Of a DNA stretch of 64,000 nucleotides, positions 31,088 to 39,826 are shown piece by piece (positions within the stretch are counted from its first letter, which is position 1; each line of letters opens with the position of its first letter). A program made the position numbers and the translations under genes. The stretch is taken from the NCBI RefSeq assembly GCF_033898525.1, contig NZ_JAXAFJ010000005.1, positions 124,001 to 188,000 on the forward strand, in the 5' to 3' direction. This stretch comes from Flaviflagellibacter rhizophilus (GTDB lineage Bacteria; Pseudomonadota; Alphaproteobacteria; Rhizobiales; Methylopilaceae). The notes under the pieces were generated by a model. The model saw nothing but the letters and a program-made list of their open reading frames with translations, was not told the DNA's origin and made no database searches.

Positions 31088-33406
31088 TCAGGTTGTCGGA
31101 AGGTGGCGCTCGGCTGGGACGCCCAAGGCCAGTGGAAGATCGAGGATGAACCGGGTGCCGCCGCGCGGCGGGCTGTCGATGGCGATGCGCCCCCCGAGCG
31201 TTCCCGTGACGAGATTGTAGACGATGTGCAGGCCAAGTCCCGTGCTGCCGAGACCGCGCCGGGTGGTAAAGAAGGGCTCGAACACGCGTGACAGGTCTGC
31301 GTCCGGGATGCCGCGCCCGTCATCGGAGAAGGTGATCCGCACCCGGCCCTTGCCGCTCCGGGTCACGGTCAGCCGCATCGCACCGGGCGTTCCGTCCTCG
31401 AAGGCATGGGCGATGGCGTTGGTGATGAGGTTGGTGAAAACCTGTGCCAGGGCACCGGGATAGGTATCGGCCTGTATGCCTTCGGGACAGGTGAGGAGGA
31501 GTTCGTGTCCGCTCCGCCGCAAGACAGGCCCGAGGCTAGTCAGGAGTTCATCGAGCCATGTCTTCAGGTCGAAGCTTCGCCGCTCGCCGCTCGCCTGATC
31601 CGCCGACACCTGCTTGAAGCTGTGCACCAGATCGGCCGCGCGCCGCAGGTTGGACGACAGAAGGCCGGCGCCCTCCGTCATCCGCGTCACGAAGCGCTGC
31701 AACTCAGACCGCCGCAACTGGCCGGAGGCGGCGCTGTCGCCGAAGCGCCGCACCTCATCCTCCACCACGCTTGCGGTGGTGAGGGCGATGCCCACGGGCG
31801 TGTTGATTTCATGAGCCACGCCGGCAACGAGGCCGCCAAGGGAGGCGAGCTTTTCCGCCTGCAGAAGGCTGTCCTGCGTGTGCCTGAGCTCGTCCAGAGC
31901 CGCGTCCGCACGGTTCTTCGCCTCGCGAAGGGCGGTCTCGCGGCGGCCGATCTCGGTGACGAAGAAATTTGCGGCACGCGCCATGTCGCCCAATTCGTCG
32001 CGCCGCGTCGCTTCCGGCAGATGCGCCGTGCCGGGATCTTCCGCGAGCGCCAGCATCCGATGCTGGAGGCGCTTCAGCGGCCGGGTGATCGAACCCGCGA
32101 CATGAAGGGCGAAAGCCGAGCCGAGCAGAAGACCAATGGCAGCCCCGACGATCAGGAGTTGCCGCACGGAGTGCCCGATGCTTTCCGCGTGTTCGGTGAA
32201 CATGCGGTTCAGCGCGCGCGCACCGTCGCTCATCGCCACGGCGCTTCGATCCATGTCCTCGATCATGACGTTCTGGCTGCGCAGGCCCTCGGTGGCGCGC
32301 GACAGGCCGGCGCGCCACTGGTCCATGGCGTCGATCATCTCGGTCTGGATCAGGGGTGAGATCGGCAGTTCGGCGATGGTGTAGGAGAGCCGGGCGCTCT
32401 CCTCGATCAGGCGTGCTGTCGTCTGCGGGTTGCGTTCGGCCAGGGCTTCCGTGGTCTGCTGGCCGAGCTTCAGGGTGGAGATCGCGATGTTCTGCGTGGC
32501 CTGCTCGGTTTCGGAGGCGCGCACGGTGTAGGAGAGAAGCTGCGCCATCTCCTCGTGCACGGCGCGCTGGCGGGTCGAGCCGACCTTCAGCATACGCTCC
32601 GCCCAGGTCAGGATGTCGCGCGCGGCGGATCCTGCTGCGGGCGCGAGCGCCTGTCCCGTCAGTGCGCTGTCGTAACGTGCGACGAGGCCGGCGATCTCCT
32701 GCGCCTGAGCCGCCTGCGCATCACCGTTCAGGCGAGCCGAGAGCTCGTTGCCCACGAGGGCGAGGCGCGACAGCAGGAAATCCAGCCTTTGCCGTCCGTC
32801 GAGCGGGCCATCCTTTTCCCCTTCGCCGAGCCTCATCAGTTCCAGCTCGGAAACATTGCCGCGGAGTTCCTGGGCGCTGCCCACCAGTTCCCTCGTGGCG
32901 CGCAGTTTCCGGTCACGCTCGGCCAGCGAGGAGAGGATGTCGGTGTTCGAGGTGTGCTGACGGGCGCGTGCATCGTCCGTGAGGTGGATCAATGAGGCCG
33001 CCCGGTCGTCCATGTCCGCTGCGAGGAGGTCGTTTCGCACGGAGAGCCGCGTGAAATCCCTCATTCGCGAGACATACTGGTCCAGCGCCTGCCGCACATC
33101 GGCCGTCGCCGCCTTGCGCTGCGGATCCACGGCAAGGTCCGACAAGGCTGCAAGGTCGCTCGCGGCCTGGCCGGAGAGCTCGTTGAAGCGCGCGATATGC
33201 CGGCCACGGTCGAAGCGGGAGGCGTGCACATAGGCGTCGCGTGCCGTCACCGCCAGTTCGAGATTGCGGTAGACGCTGCCACCGAGAACGGCGGCGTTGC
33301 GGACGCGGTCCGCCTCGCCCAGCAGCAGCCAGGCCGCCAGTGCTATGCCGGCGGCAACCACGATCGGGATCGCCCCGACGACAATGATCCTGTAGGCGAT
33401 GCGCAT
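31088..33406 (-). CDS. Sensor histidine kinase with large periplasmic domain
   Basis: 772 residues from ATG 33406; a longer frame would overlap the preceding gene. Layout: membrane helix (5-30), helical periplasmic region (about 31-415), second helix (416-438), HAMP, dimerisation domain with His532 in GVAHEINTPVG, and an ATPase domain with NLITNAIAHAF, DDGRGIPD and GLGSTGLGLHI. The long helical sensor recalls TorS-type kinases, which sense through a periplasmic binding protein. The next gene, 12 bases away, encodes such a protein. No receiver or HPt domain is attached, so an OmpR-type regulator such as the one upstream is a plausible partner. Confidence 0.9.
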   Translation of the reverse strand: MRIAYRIIVVGAIPIVVAAGIALAAWLLLGEADRVRNAAVLGGSVYRNLELAVTARDAYVHASRFDRGRHIARFNELSGQAASDLAALSDLAVDPQRKAATADVRQALDQYVSRMRDFTRLSVRNDLLAADMDDRAASLIHLTDDARARQHTSNTDILSSLAERDRKLRATRELVGSAQELRGNVSELELMRLGEGEKDGPLDGRQRLDFLLSRLALVGNELSARLNGDAQAAQAQEIAGLVARYDSALTGQALAPAAGSAARDILTWAERMLKVGSTRQRAVHEEMAQLLSYTVRASETEQATQNIAISTLKLGQQTTEALAERNPQTTARLIEESARLSYTIAELPISPLIQTEMIDAMDQWRAGLSRATEGLRSQNVMIEDMDRSAVAMSDGARALNRMFTEHAESIGHSVRQLLIVGAAIGLLLGSAFALHVAGSITRPLKRLQHRMLALAEDPGTAHLPEATRRDELGDMARAANFFVTEIGRRETALREAKNRADAALDELRHTQDSLLQAEKLASLGGLVAGVAHEINTPVGIALTTASVVEDEVRRFGDSAASGQLRRSELQRFVTRMTEGAGLLSSNLRRAADLVHSFKQVSADQASGERRSFDLKTWLDELLTSLGPVLRRSGHELLLTCPEGIQADTYPGALAQVFTNLITNAIAHAFEDGTPGAMRLTVTRSGKGRVRITFSDDGRGIPDADLSRVFEPFFTTRRGLGSTGLGLHIVYNLVTGTLGGRIAIDSPPRGGTRFILDLPLALGVPAERHLPTT

Positions 33407-33489
33407 TCCGGGCCCCGTGCGAACTTCGCGCGGCGCGACGTCCGGTGCAACCTCTGCTGGAGCCCGGAACAGCGTGGGTTCGAACGGTT

Positions 33490-33858
33490 TCAGCGGTTGG
33501 CCGTCTGGATCACCGGGCGTGACAGCAGCACGGAACCCGTCGGTCCGGATGCGCGGGCGATGGTGATGACGCGGCTCGGCCGTGCCGTGTTGGTGTCCAG
33601 CCCGGAGATCCGGCAGGCCTGCGGGCCATTCGGCCATTCACGCCCGCACAGCTCCCGCACATCGGCGAGGTCCGTCTTGCCCGCACGGGCCACACCGGCA
33701 TAGGTGCCGAACTCGCGGAAAGCGGTCTCGACGCGGGTGGATGGCTGGACGCCGTAGCCGAATCCGGCCGCGGGGAGGGGCAGCATCGTCGCCGCAACAA
33801 GGCTGGCGGAAACGGAGAAGGCGCCCGAGGCAAGTGCAAGTTTGAAGAAGAAGTCCAT
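33490..33858 (-). CDS. Small exported protein of unknown function
   Basis: 122 residues. The N-terminus (FFFKLALASGAFSVSASLVA) is a hydrophobic signal sequence or anchor. The mature part has two Cys residues (ELCGREWPNGPQACRI) likely to form a disulfide in the periplasm. No family recognised. It sits between the response regulator and the periplasmic-sensor kinase on the same strand, so it may be a third periplasmic component of the signalling system. Confidence 0.6.
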   Translation of the reverse strand: MDFFFKLALASGAFSVSASLVAATMLPLPAAGFGYGVQPSTRVETAFREFGTYAGVARAGKTDLADVRELCGREWPNGPQACRISGLDTNTARPSRVITIARASGPTGSVLLSRPVIQTANR

Positions 33859-33975
33859 GGCCGCCCCCTAGCTGCCGCCTGTCGATGACGAGGTGTTAAG
33901 CCGTCACTGTTTCCGGCGTTTTGCTTGGGCACCCGGCATGTGTTTCGTCGTGGCCGCAGCCATGAAATAAATGGA

Positions 33976-34698
33976 TCAGGTCTCTCTTTCGTCGGGGCAG
34001 AACATATAGCCGGCGCCACGCACTGTGCGGATGATGCGGGGATTGCCCGGTTCCGGCTCGATCTTGCGGCGGATCCGCGTCACGCGCACGTCGATGGCCC
34101 TGTCGAAGGCGTCGACATCCCGGGCGTTGGCAACATCCAGAAGGAACTCGCGTGACAGCACCCGGCGCGGATGATCGGCGAAGGCCTTGAGGAGGTTGAA
34201 CTCGGACGCGGTGAGGGACTGCTCACCGCCATCGGCATCCCGAAGCGTGCGCCGGTCGATCTCCAGCCACTTCGTGCCTATGCGGATTGCCGGCGTCCCT
34301 CCGGCGGGCGCGGGGGGACTTGCGCCGCCGGAGCTGCGCCGCAGCACGGAGCGGATGCGCGCCAGGAGCTCCCGCAATTCGCAGGGCTTTGCGAGGTAAT
34401 CATCCGCGCCCAGTTCGAGGCCGACCACCCGGTCGATCGGGCTCGCGGTCGCCGTAAGCATGATGACCGGTGTCCCACCATTCGCCTTCAGGTGGCGGAT
34501 GATCGAAAGCCCATCCTCCTCCGGCATGTTGAGGTCCAGCACCACCAAATCCGGCTGCTTGCGCGCCAGCCCCGCACGAAGGGATGCGCCGCCGTCGAAC
34601 AGCTCCACCGCGAAGCCGTGCAGCCCGAGATATTCGCCCGTCATATCGCGGGCGGCCTTTTCGTCATCGACGACGAAGATGGTCTGCGTCCCGCTCAT
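33976..34698 (-). CDS. OmpR-family response regulator
   Basis: 240 residues. Receiver domain with acidic pair Asp11-Asp12, phospho-acceptor Asp55 (VVLDLNMPEEDG), Thr/Ser in MLTATAS and Lys in YLAKP; winged-helix output domain (about 140-235) ending in RTVRGAGYMF. The start overlaps the stop of the upstream kinase gene in ATGA, so the two are coupled. TorR/OmpR-type regulators activate promoters after phosphorylation; the targets are unknown. Confidence 0.93.
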   Translation of the reverse strand: MSGTQTIFVVDDEKAARDMTGEYLGLHGFAVELFDGGASLRAGLARKQPDLVVLDLNMPEEDGLSIIRHLKANGGTPVIMLTATASPIDRVVGLELGADDYLAKPCELRELLARIRSVLRRSSGGASPPAPAGGTPAIRIGTKWLEIDRRTLRDADGGEQSLTASEFNLLKAFADHPRRVLSREFLLDVANARDVDAFDRAIDVRVTRIRRKIEPEPGNPRIIRTVRGAGYMFCPDERET

Positions 34699-36440
34699 GC
34701 CGGCGGCCCTTCCAGGGGAAGGATCATCGTGAAGCAGGCACCCGTGCCAGCGTGGGCGCTTCCGGCGACGATGCGGCCATGGTGCAGGTCCACGATGCGC
34801 TTGACGATGGACAGCCCAAGCCCGCTGGAGCTCTCGCCCGCGGTGGGCTTGGCCGACAGCCGCTGGAACCGGCCGAACAGCCGCTCGGTGTCCTCAGGAG
34901 ACAGGCCCGGACCGCTATCGGTGATCCGGACCACGGCATCGGACGTGCCTCGGTCCACCTCCAGCACGATCCTGCCGCCGACCGGCGAATACTTGATGGC
35001 ATTGCTGACAAGGTTGTCGAGCGCCTCTCGCAGCCGGTCGGGATCTCCGAGGACGGCGCAGGGGTCGGCCGGCAGCATCCGCATGTCCTGCTGCTTGCGT
35101 TCGGCGCCCGGCCGGTTTGTTTCCAGCACCTCGCGCGCCAGCGCCGTGAGGTCGAACCGCGCGGGGCGCAACGTCATGGCCTGTGCTTCGAGCAGCGCGT
35201 CCGCGATCAGTTGATCCACCATGCCGACCAGCCCGCGTACCGCGTCCCGTATATGGCCGATCTGGTCATGCGCCCGCTGCACCGGAACCGGGGACATTTC
35301 GATGATCTCGGACAGGATCTCGGCCCGGCCCTGAACCACGCTGAGCGGGTTCTTCAGGTCATGGGCGATGACGCCGAGGATCTCGTTCTTGAATGCATTG
35401 GCGTCGCGCAGCCGCGCCCATTGCTCCTGCAGTCTTCCGTTCGCTTCCGAGAGATCGCGCGTGCGCTCTGCCACGCGGCGCTCCAGTCCGGCATTGGCGT
35501 CCTGAAGCCGCTGGTAGAGGGCGACATTGTCGAAGGCGATCGAGAGGCGCGCGCAGAACACGCCGACAAGCGCACGGTCGGTGTCCGACAAGCTCCGCCC
35601 GGATTCCAGGAGCACCACCAGTTCGCGGCCTGTCCCCGTGCCGACATAAAGGACCGAGCGGCCATCGGAGAACACATGCTTGCGGCCGCAGAAGCCGCTG
35701 TCGATCAGGGCGCGAAGATCTTCCTCCAGGCCTTCATGCCGGAGATTGGCCATGTCGCTGTAGCAACCGGAGCCGGCCAGAACGAGAAAGCCCTTGTCGC
35801 TGGCCTGCTCCCTGACCACGAGGATGCCGACGCATTCCGCATCGATGAGGGTGGCCAGTTGGGTCAGCACGCCTTCGGCGAGACGCTGCATGGAGTTGAA
35901 GTCGAACAGCGTGGGTGCGGCGTCGATGATGATCTCGAGCCCGCGCCTGGTTTCAACGAGCTTCTTCAACTGCTCGTAGCTGCGCAGCGCCGCCGTGATC
36001 GTCGTGAACATCTTGTCGGCGGTGAGCTCTGTCTTCGCCTTGTAGTCGTTGATGTCGTAATCGACGATCACGCGCTGTTCGGGAGCCTGTCCGGGCTGGC
36101 CCGTGCGCAGGATGATGCGGACGATCTCGTTACCGAGGTCGCGGCGGACGAACTCGACGAAGTCGAGACCGGCATTGTCCGTCTCCATCACGACGTCGAG
36201 CAGCAGGATCGCCACGTCCCGATGCGCCCGCAGCAGATCCCGGGCCTCGGCGGCCGTGTGGGCGGCCAGCAGCTCAAGGCCTCGGCCGTTCAGCGAGAAT
36301 TCGGAGAGGACGAAGCGGGTGGCGCTGTGCACCGCTGGATCGTCGTCCACCACGGCGATCTTCCACGGCGGCAGCAAGCCCACGGAGGGCGCGGGACCGT
36401 CTCCGTCCTCGATCAGCGTTACGAATTCGGCTTCGCCCAT
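34695..36440 (-). CDS. Hybrid histidine kinase: REC - DUF3369/GAF-like - HisKA - HATPase
   Basis: 581 residues from ATG 36440, preceded by GGGGGGCGGAG. The N-terminal receiver (about 26-150) has Asp82 in LLLDVVMETD. Residues 160-310 match DUF3369, a GAF-like sensory module, followed by a coiled coil, the H-box with His360 (VIAHDLKNPLS), and an ATPase domain with NLVSNAIKYSP, DSGPGLS and SSGLGLSIV. It is cytoplasmic, with no membrane segment. An N-terminal receiver suggests it takes input from another kinase, possibly the one at 31088. It is coupled to the OmpR-type regulator. Confidence 0.92.
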   Translation of the reverse strand: MGEAEFVTLIEDGDGPAPSVGLLPPWKIAVVDDDPAVHSATRFVLSEFSLNGRGLELLAAHTAAEARDLLRAHRDVAILLLDVVMETDNAGLDFVEFVRRDLGNEIVRIILRTGQPGQAPEQRVIVDYDINDYKAKTELTADKMFTTITAALRSYEQLKKLVETRRGLEIIIDAAPTLFDFNSMQRLAEGVLTQLATLIDAECVGILVVREQASDKGFLVLAGSGCYSDMANLRHEGLEEDLRALIDSGFCGRKHVFSDGRSVLYVGTGTGRELVVLLESGRSLSDTDRALVGVFCARLSIAFDNVALYQRLQDANAGLERRVAERTRDLSEANGRLQEQWARLRDANAFKNEILGVIAHDLKNPLSVVQGRAEILSEIIEMSPVPVQRAHDQIGHIRDAVRGLVGMVDQLIADALLEAQAMTLRPARFDLTALAREVLETNRPGAERKQQDMRMLPADPCAVLGDPDRLREALDNLVSNAIKYSPVGGRIVLEVDRGTSDAVVRITDSGPGLSPEDTERLFGRFQRLSAKPTAGESSSGLGLSIVKRIVDLHHGRIVAGSAHAGTGACFTMILPLEGPPA

Positions 36441-36524
36441 CTCCGCCCCCCGCAGACGCAAGCCGACGATCATTACCGTCTTGCGCCCCTGAAATCTATC
36501 AGGGGTTGCGGCGAGAAGAAGCGG

Positions 36525-36549
36525 GGAACCGGCCTGACTGCAGGAGGTT
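36525..36549 (+). promoter_or_regulatory. EcfG-type (general stress) promoter
   Basis: GGAAC (36525-36529), 16 bases, GGTT (36546-36549). The alphaproteobacterial general stress sigma factor EcfG/RpoE recognises GGAAC-N16/17-CGTT, so this differs at one -10 base. It ends 32 bases before the DUF892 start codon. The same architecture recurs at 47944 before another DUF892 gene. Confidence 0.6.
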
Positions 36550-36581
36550 ATCCCCGCGAGTACATCCAGGAGAGTCGAGCC

Positions 36582-37070
36582 ATGGGCGACAAGGATCTGA
36601 AGGCGCTGCTGCTGCATCAACTGCGCGACACGTTCTACGCCGAGAACGCGATCATCAAGGCGCTGCCGAAGATGGCGGAAGCGGCAAGCTCCGAAGAACT
36701 CAAGGGCGCCCTGGCGGTGCATCTTGAGGAGACGAAGAACCATGTGGAGCGGCTGCGCCAGGTGTTAGACCTGCTCGGCCAGAAGGCAGAGGGCGAGCAG
36801 TGCCCCGCGATGGATGGCATCATCGAGGAGGGGCAGGAGATCATGTCCTCCTTCGCCGGTGGCGAGGCTCTGGATGCCGGTCTCATCGCGTCCGCGCAGG
36901 CGGTCGAGCACTATGAGATCACGCGCTACGGCACCATGCTGGCATGGGCACGGCAGATGGGCCTCTCCGAAATCGAGGATCTCCTGCGCGAGACCCTGAT
37001 CGAGGAAGAGAACACCGACGAACTGCTGTCGGAACTGGCCGAGGATGCCGTGAACCCGCAGGCGGCCTGA
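36582..37070 (+). CDS. Ferritin-like DUF892 (YciE/YciF) protein
   Basis: 162 residues from ATG 36582 with CAGGAG upstream. DUF892 signature: LLLHQLRDTFYAENAIIKAL, HLEETKNHVERLRQVLDLLG and VEHYEITRYGTMLAWA, with Glu and His residues placed for a di-metal four-helix bundle. YciF-type proteins are induced by stress; the biochemical role is unclear. The promoter region carries an EcfG-type motif, supporting stress induction. It is divergent from the hybrid kinase gene. Confidence 0.92.
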   Translation: MGDKDLKALLLHQLRDTFYAENAIIKALPKMAEAASSEELKGALAVHLEETKNHVERLRQVLDLLGQKAEGEQCPAMDGIIEEGQEIMSSFAGGEALDAGLIASAQAVEHYEITRYGTMLAWARQMGLSEIEDLLRETLIEEENTDELLSELAEDAVNPQAA

Positions 37071-37159
37071 CGCGGCTGTAGAATTACGAATTGTGGGAGG
37101 GCTGCCGGGCAACCACCTGCAGCCTGCCCAATCGGGTTCTGTACGACAGGAGCACGTCT

Positions 37160-37849
37160 ATGATGAACGATCAGGATCGCGCGGCGATCGATGGCCTCTT
37201 CCAGAAGCTGGGTCAGGTCAGCCGGCAGGGCGTTGCGCGGGATCCCGAGGCCGAAAGGCTGATCGCGGCGCGCATCGCGGAGATGCCGGGCGCTGCCTAT
37301 TACATGGCGCAGACCATCATTGTTCAGGAGCAGGCGCTCAAGCAGGCCGAGCAGCGTCTCGAGGAAGCAGAGAGCGCACCTCCGGCGCAGTCCAGCGGTG
37401 GCGGCGGCTTCCTCTCCTCGATCTGGGGCAACAGCAACCGGGCTGATCCGCGTCCAGCCACCCCGATGGGCCGCGGCTCCGTGCCGAATTCAGGAGTCGG
37501 CTACAACGCGCCCGGAGCAGCGCCCGGATTTGGCGCTGGCGCCGGTGCGCCCGGGATGGCCGCACGCGGCGGTGGCGGCTTCCTTGCCGGCGCGGCTCAG
37601 ACAGCCATGGGTGTTGCGGGCGGCGTTCTGCTCGGCAGTGCGATCGGCAGCATGTTCGGTGGCGGCAACGAGGCGCAGGCCGCGACAGGTGCGGCAGGGG
37701 CCACGCCCGCTGCCGACACCGGCAGCGGCGCTGAAGATGCAGGCGGAGGGATCGAGCAGGCGTCCGATGAGGGCGGCGGCGGCGGCCTCTTCGACGGCTT
37801 CTTCGGCGGCGGAGACGATTCCGGCGGCTTCGGCAGCGAAGACATCTAG
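37160..37849 (+). CDS. DUF2076 domain protein
   Basis: 229 residues from ATG 37160 with AGGAG upstream (ATG 37163 also possible). Residues 1-85 form the DUF2076 helical part (DRAAIDGLFQKLGQVSRQG, then AYYMAQTIIVQEQALKQAE). The rest is Gly/Ala/Pro-rich, with FLAGAAQTAMGVAGGVLLGS as a possible membrane-associating glycine-zipper helix and an acidic Gly-rich end. Function unknown; it probably belongs to the envelope or a periplasm-facing complex. A strong terminator follows. Confidence 0.85.
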   Translation: MMNDQDRAAIDGLFQKLGQVSRQGVARDPEAERLIAARIAEMPGAAYYMAQTIIVQEQALKQAEQRLEEAESAPPAQSSGGGGFLSSIWGNSNRADPRPATPMGRGSVPNSGVGYNAPGAAPGFGAGAGAPGMAARGGGGFLAGAAQTAMGVAGGVLLGSAIGSMFGGGNEAQAATGAAGATPAADTGSGAEDAGGGIEQASDEGGGGGLFDGFFGGGDDSGGFGSEDI

Positions 37850-37868
37850 CCCGGCTGCAAGGAACGCG

Positions 37869-37894
37869 ACTGAGGGGCCCCACGGCCCCTCAGT
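37869..37894. terminator. Intrinsic terminator after the DUF2076 gene
   Basis: A perfect 11-base stem, ACTGAGGGGCC (37869-37879) and GGCCCCTCAGT (37884-37894), with loop CCAC, followed by TATATT. No long U-tract, but the stem is very stable. Confidence 0.7.
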
Positions 37895-37986
37895 TATATT
37901 GAAGGTGCCGCGGGCACAGTCCTGCGTCTTCGCGCGTTTTCCTGTCATGGTCTTGGCGCATGCTGCGTGCATGCTGGAGGGCTTGG

Positions 37987-38688
37987 ATGGCAGGAGGGGA
38001 TGACGACCGCATGAGCACTGAGGGAAGCACCATTCCCGCGCGGCGGTTCGCTCGTCTCAGGAGGCCGCGCCGCAAACGGGTCACCGCGACCAAGATGTCA
38101 GAGGTGCTGCTCGAACTTGCTCGTGACGAAAGCCACGATGAGGTTTCCGTGCGCGACCTGCTGGTCGCCATGCGGCATCGCGCGATCGGCGCCCTGATGC
38201 TTGTTTTCGCTTTTCCCAACATCTTGCCCACCCCGCCCGGGACATCGAGCGTGCTTGGCGCTCCGCTCGTGTTCCTGGCCGCGCAGATGATGCTCGGCCG
38301 GCCACCATGGCTGCCGAGGTTCATCACCCGCAGGGCACTAAGCCGCTCGGACTTCTCGAAGTTCGCCGAGAAGGCGGCCCCGTGGCTCGGCAAGGCCGAG
38401 CGCCTGTTGCGACCCCGCCTTCCGGTGCTCACCGGCCCGCCCTTCGAATATGTGGTCGGAGGCATATCCCTCCTGCTGTCGATTATCCTGCTGCTGCCGA
38501 TCCCGCTTGGCAACATGCCCCCGGCCCTGGCCATCGTGCTGTTCGCGCTTGGTACGCTGGAGCGCGACGGCGTGTGGATCATCGCCGGGCTGGTCACCAG
38601 CGTGGTCTCCGTCTTCATCGTTTCCGGCGTGCTCTACGCCATGGTTCAGAGCTGCTGGTATCTGCTAACCGGCTATCTTGGCTTCTGA
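37987..38688 (+). CDS. exoD: Exopolysaccharide synthesis protein ExoD family
   Basis: 233 residues from ATG 37987, preceded by GGAGGG; ATG 38011 is an alternative. After a basic N-terminus the ExoD pattern appears: VRDLLVAMRHRAIGALMLVF and FPNILPTPPGTSSVLGAPLV, then WLPRFITRRALSRSDF, followed by three to four membrane helices (LLLSIILLLPIPLGNMPPAL). ExoD affects exopolysaccharide production in rhizobia by an unknown mechanism. It sits just before the cellulose operon, separated by a CtrA box. Confidence 0.9.
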   Translation: MAGGDDDRMSTEGSTIPARRFARLRRPRRKRVTATKMSEVLLELARDESHDEVSVRDLLVAMRHRAIGALMLVFAFPNILPTPPGTSSVLGAPLVFLAAQMMLGRPPWLPRFITRRALSRSDFSKFAEKAAPWLGKAERLLRPRLPVLTGPPFEYVVGGISLLLSIILLLPIPLGNMPPALAIVLFALGTLERDGVWIIAGLVTSVVSVFIVSGVLYAMVQSCWYLLTGYLGF

Positions 38689-38697
38689 AACCATCCG

Positions 38698-38712
38698 TTA
38701 AGCGGGCATTAA
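38698..38712 (+). promoter_or_regulatory. CtrA binding site upstream of bcsN
   Basis: TTAA (38698-38701), seven bases (GCGGGCA), TTAA (38709-38712), followed by another TTAAC at 38731. It is a full-length CtrA box 69 bases upstream of the bcsN start, with the same G/C-rich centre ending in GGCA as the minC box. It suggests cell-cycle control of cellulose synthesis. Confidence 0.7.
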
Positions 38713-38781
38713 CCATAGGAGGGCAAAGGTTAACGGCGCCGAACAGGTGCTTTGCGGAACCCACGACGGGCGGCGTGCGGA

Positions 38782-39705
38782 ATGACGATGAATCCCTCCC
38801 TTCGCTGTGCAGTGCTTGCAGTCGCCGGACTTGTCCTGGCGGGTTGCGGCGGAGCACGCCAGGGCCCCACGCTCACCAGCCAGTTCACCCAGGTCACGGC
38901 AACAGAGGCTTTCGCAAGCCTGCCGCCGGGTGCACCGGAGACTGTCGCCGTCATCCAGAAGAACTTCCGAAATGCCCGCTCGCAGGACATCATCCTGTCG
39001 ACGGTCTCACGGACGCCCGGACAGAACCGCCTTACCGTAAGCATGTTCGGCCCCATGCCGGACAATACGGGCTCGGACAATGTGCTGCCGAACCCAATCG
39101 ATACGATACCGGAACTTGGCGTGGAGGTCCGCAAGGAATTCCAGACGGTTCCGATGCAGATCTCGACCTATTTCGTACAGAACAAGTATGGCCCGTTCGG
39201 GTATGCCATGGGGCGGCCGGCTCCCGGCGAGCTCTGCATGTATGCGTGGCAGCGGATCACCCAGACCAGCGGTCCCAACGTCAATCTGTTCTTCACGACG
39301 CGCGGCGCCATCGTGGTGCGCATGCGCATCTGCGAGACGGGAGCGACCGAGTCCAGCCTGATTGCGCTGATGTACGGCTACGTCATCAACGCCACCTTCA
39401 CCGAGGGCAACTGGAATCCCTATGGCACGCCGGTGCAGATCGACCACGATCTCGGCAAGGCGGGCGGCGACCCGGTGACTCCGATCGGTCTCCTGGGCGA
39501 CGCGACCGTTCTGGAAGGCGTAGTCGGTCCGGCTCCTGAAACGGTTGTCACGCGTCGCAGTTCAGGTGCCATCTACAAGGATGCCGAACTGCGCCAGCCA
39601 AACGAGCGCAACTCCTGGCGCCCGGGTGCGGCATCGGCTCCGCAGGAGCCCGAGCGGGACTATTCGGGCTATGCGAGCGTGCCGCCGCCGCCGGGAGGCA
39701 ACTAG
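38782..39705 (+). CDS. bcsN: Cellulose biosynthesis lipoprotein BcsN
   Basis: 307 residues from ATG 38782; an upstream TTG at 38752 is less likely. The N-terminus is a lipoprotein signal with lipobox LAGC, so the mature protein is lipid-anchored. The body (TEAFASLPPGAPETVAVIQ, ARSQDIILSTVSRTPGQNRL, then MYAWQRITQT) matches BcsN, known from rhizobial and other alphaproteobacterial cellulose operons. Its exact role is not established. It is the first gene of the operon, downstream of a CtrA box. Confidence 0.88.
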   Translation: MTMNPSLRCAVLAVAGLVLAGCGGARQGPTLTSQFTQVTATEAFASLPPGAPETVAVIQKNFRNARSQDIILSTVSRTPGQNRLTVSMFGPMPDNTGSDNVLPNPIDTIPELGVEVRKEFQTVPMQISTYFVQNKYGPFGYAMGRPAPGELCMYAWQRITQTSGPNVNLFFTTRGAIVVRMRICETGATESSLIALMYGYVINATFTEGNWNPYGTPVQIDHDLGKAGGDPVTPIGLLGDATVLEGVVGPAPETVVTRRSSGAIYKDAELRQPNERNSWRPGAASAPQEPERDYSGYASVPPPPGGN

Positions 39706-39826
39706 AAGTGGCATGCGCGTCGCATCCACCGCTGCGCGCGGCAGAAATATTAACCCGCATACGAGAGTTTGACCGGCAAGGATCCTTGCACGGTGGGTGC
39801 GGACGCGCATCCCGGGGCGAAACCAG

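Noticed and set aside
29477..31291. 604-codon plus-strand frame
   Set aside because: Antisense to the solute-binding protein gene, which has a signal peptide and family motifs; the shadow protein has none.
31088..33637. Histidine kinase beginning at ATG 33637
   Set aside because: This start would overlap the exported-protein gene by about 150 bases and add a Pro/Arg-rich tail before the first membrane helix; ATG 33406 is preferred.
34584..36581. Long N-terminal extension of the frame containing the DUF892 gene
   Set aside because: It is antisense to the hybrid kinase. The real gene starts at 36582 with a ribosome-binding site and the family's usual N-terminus.
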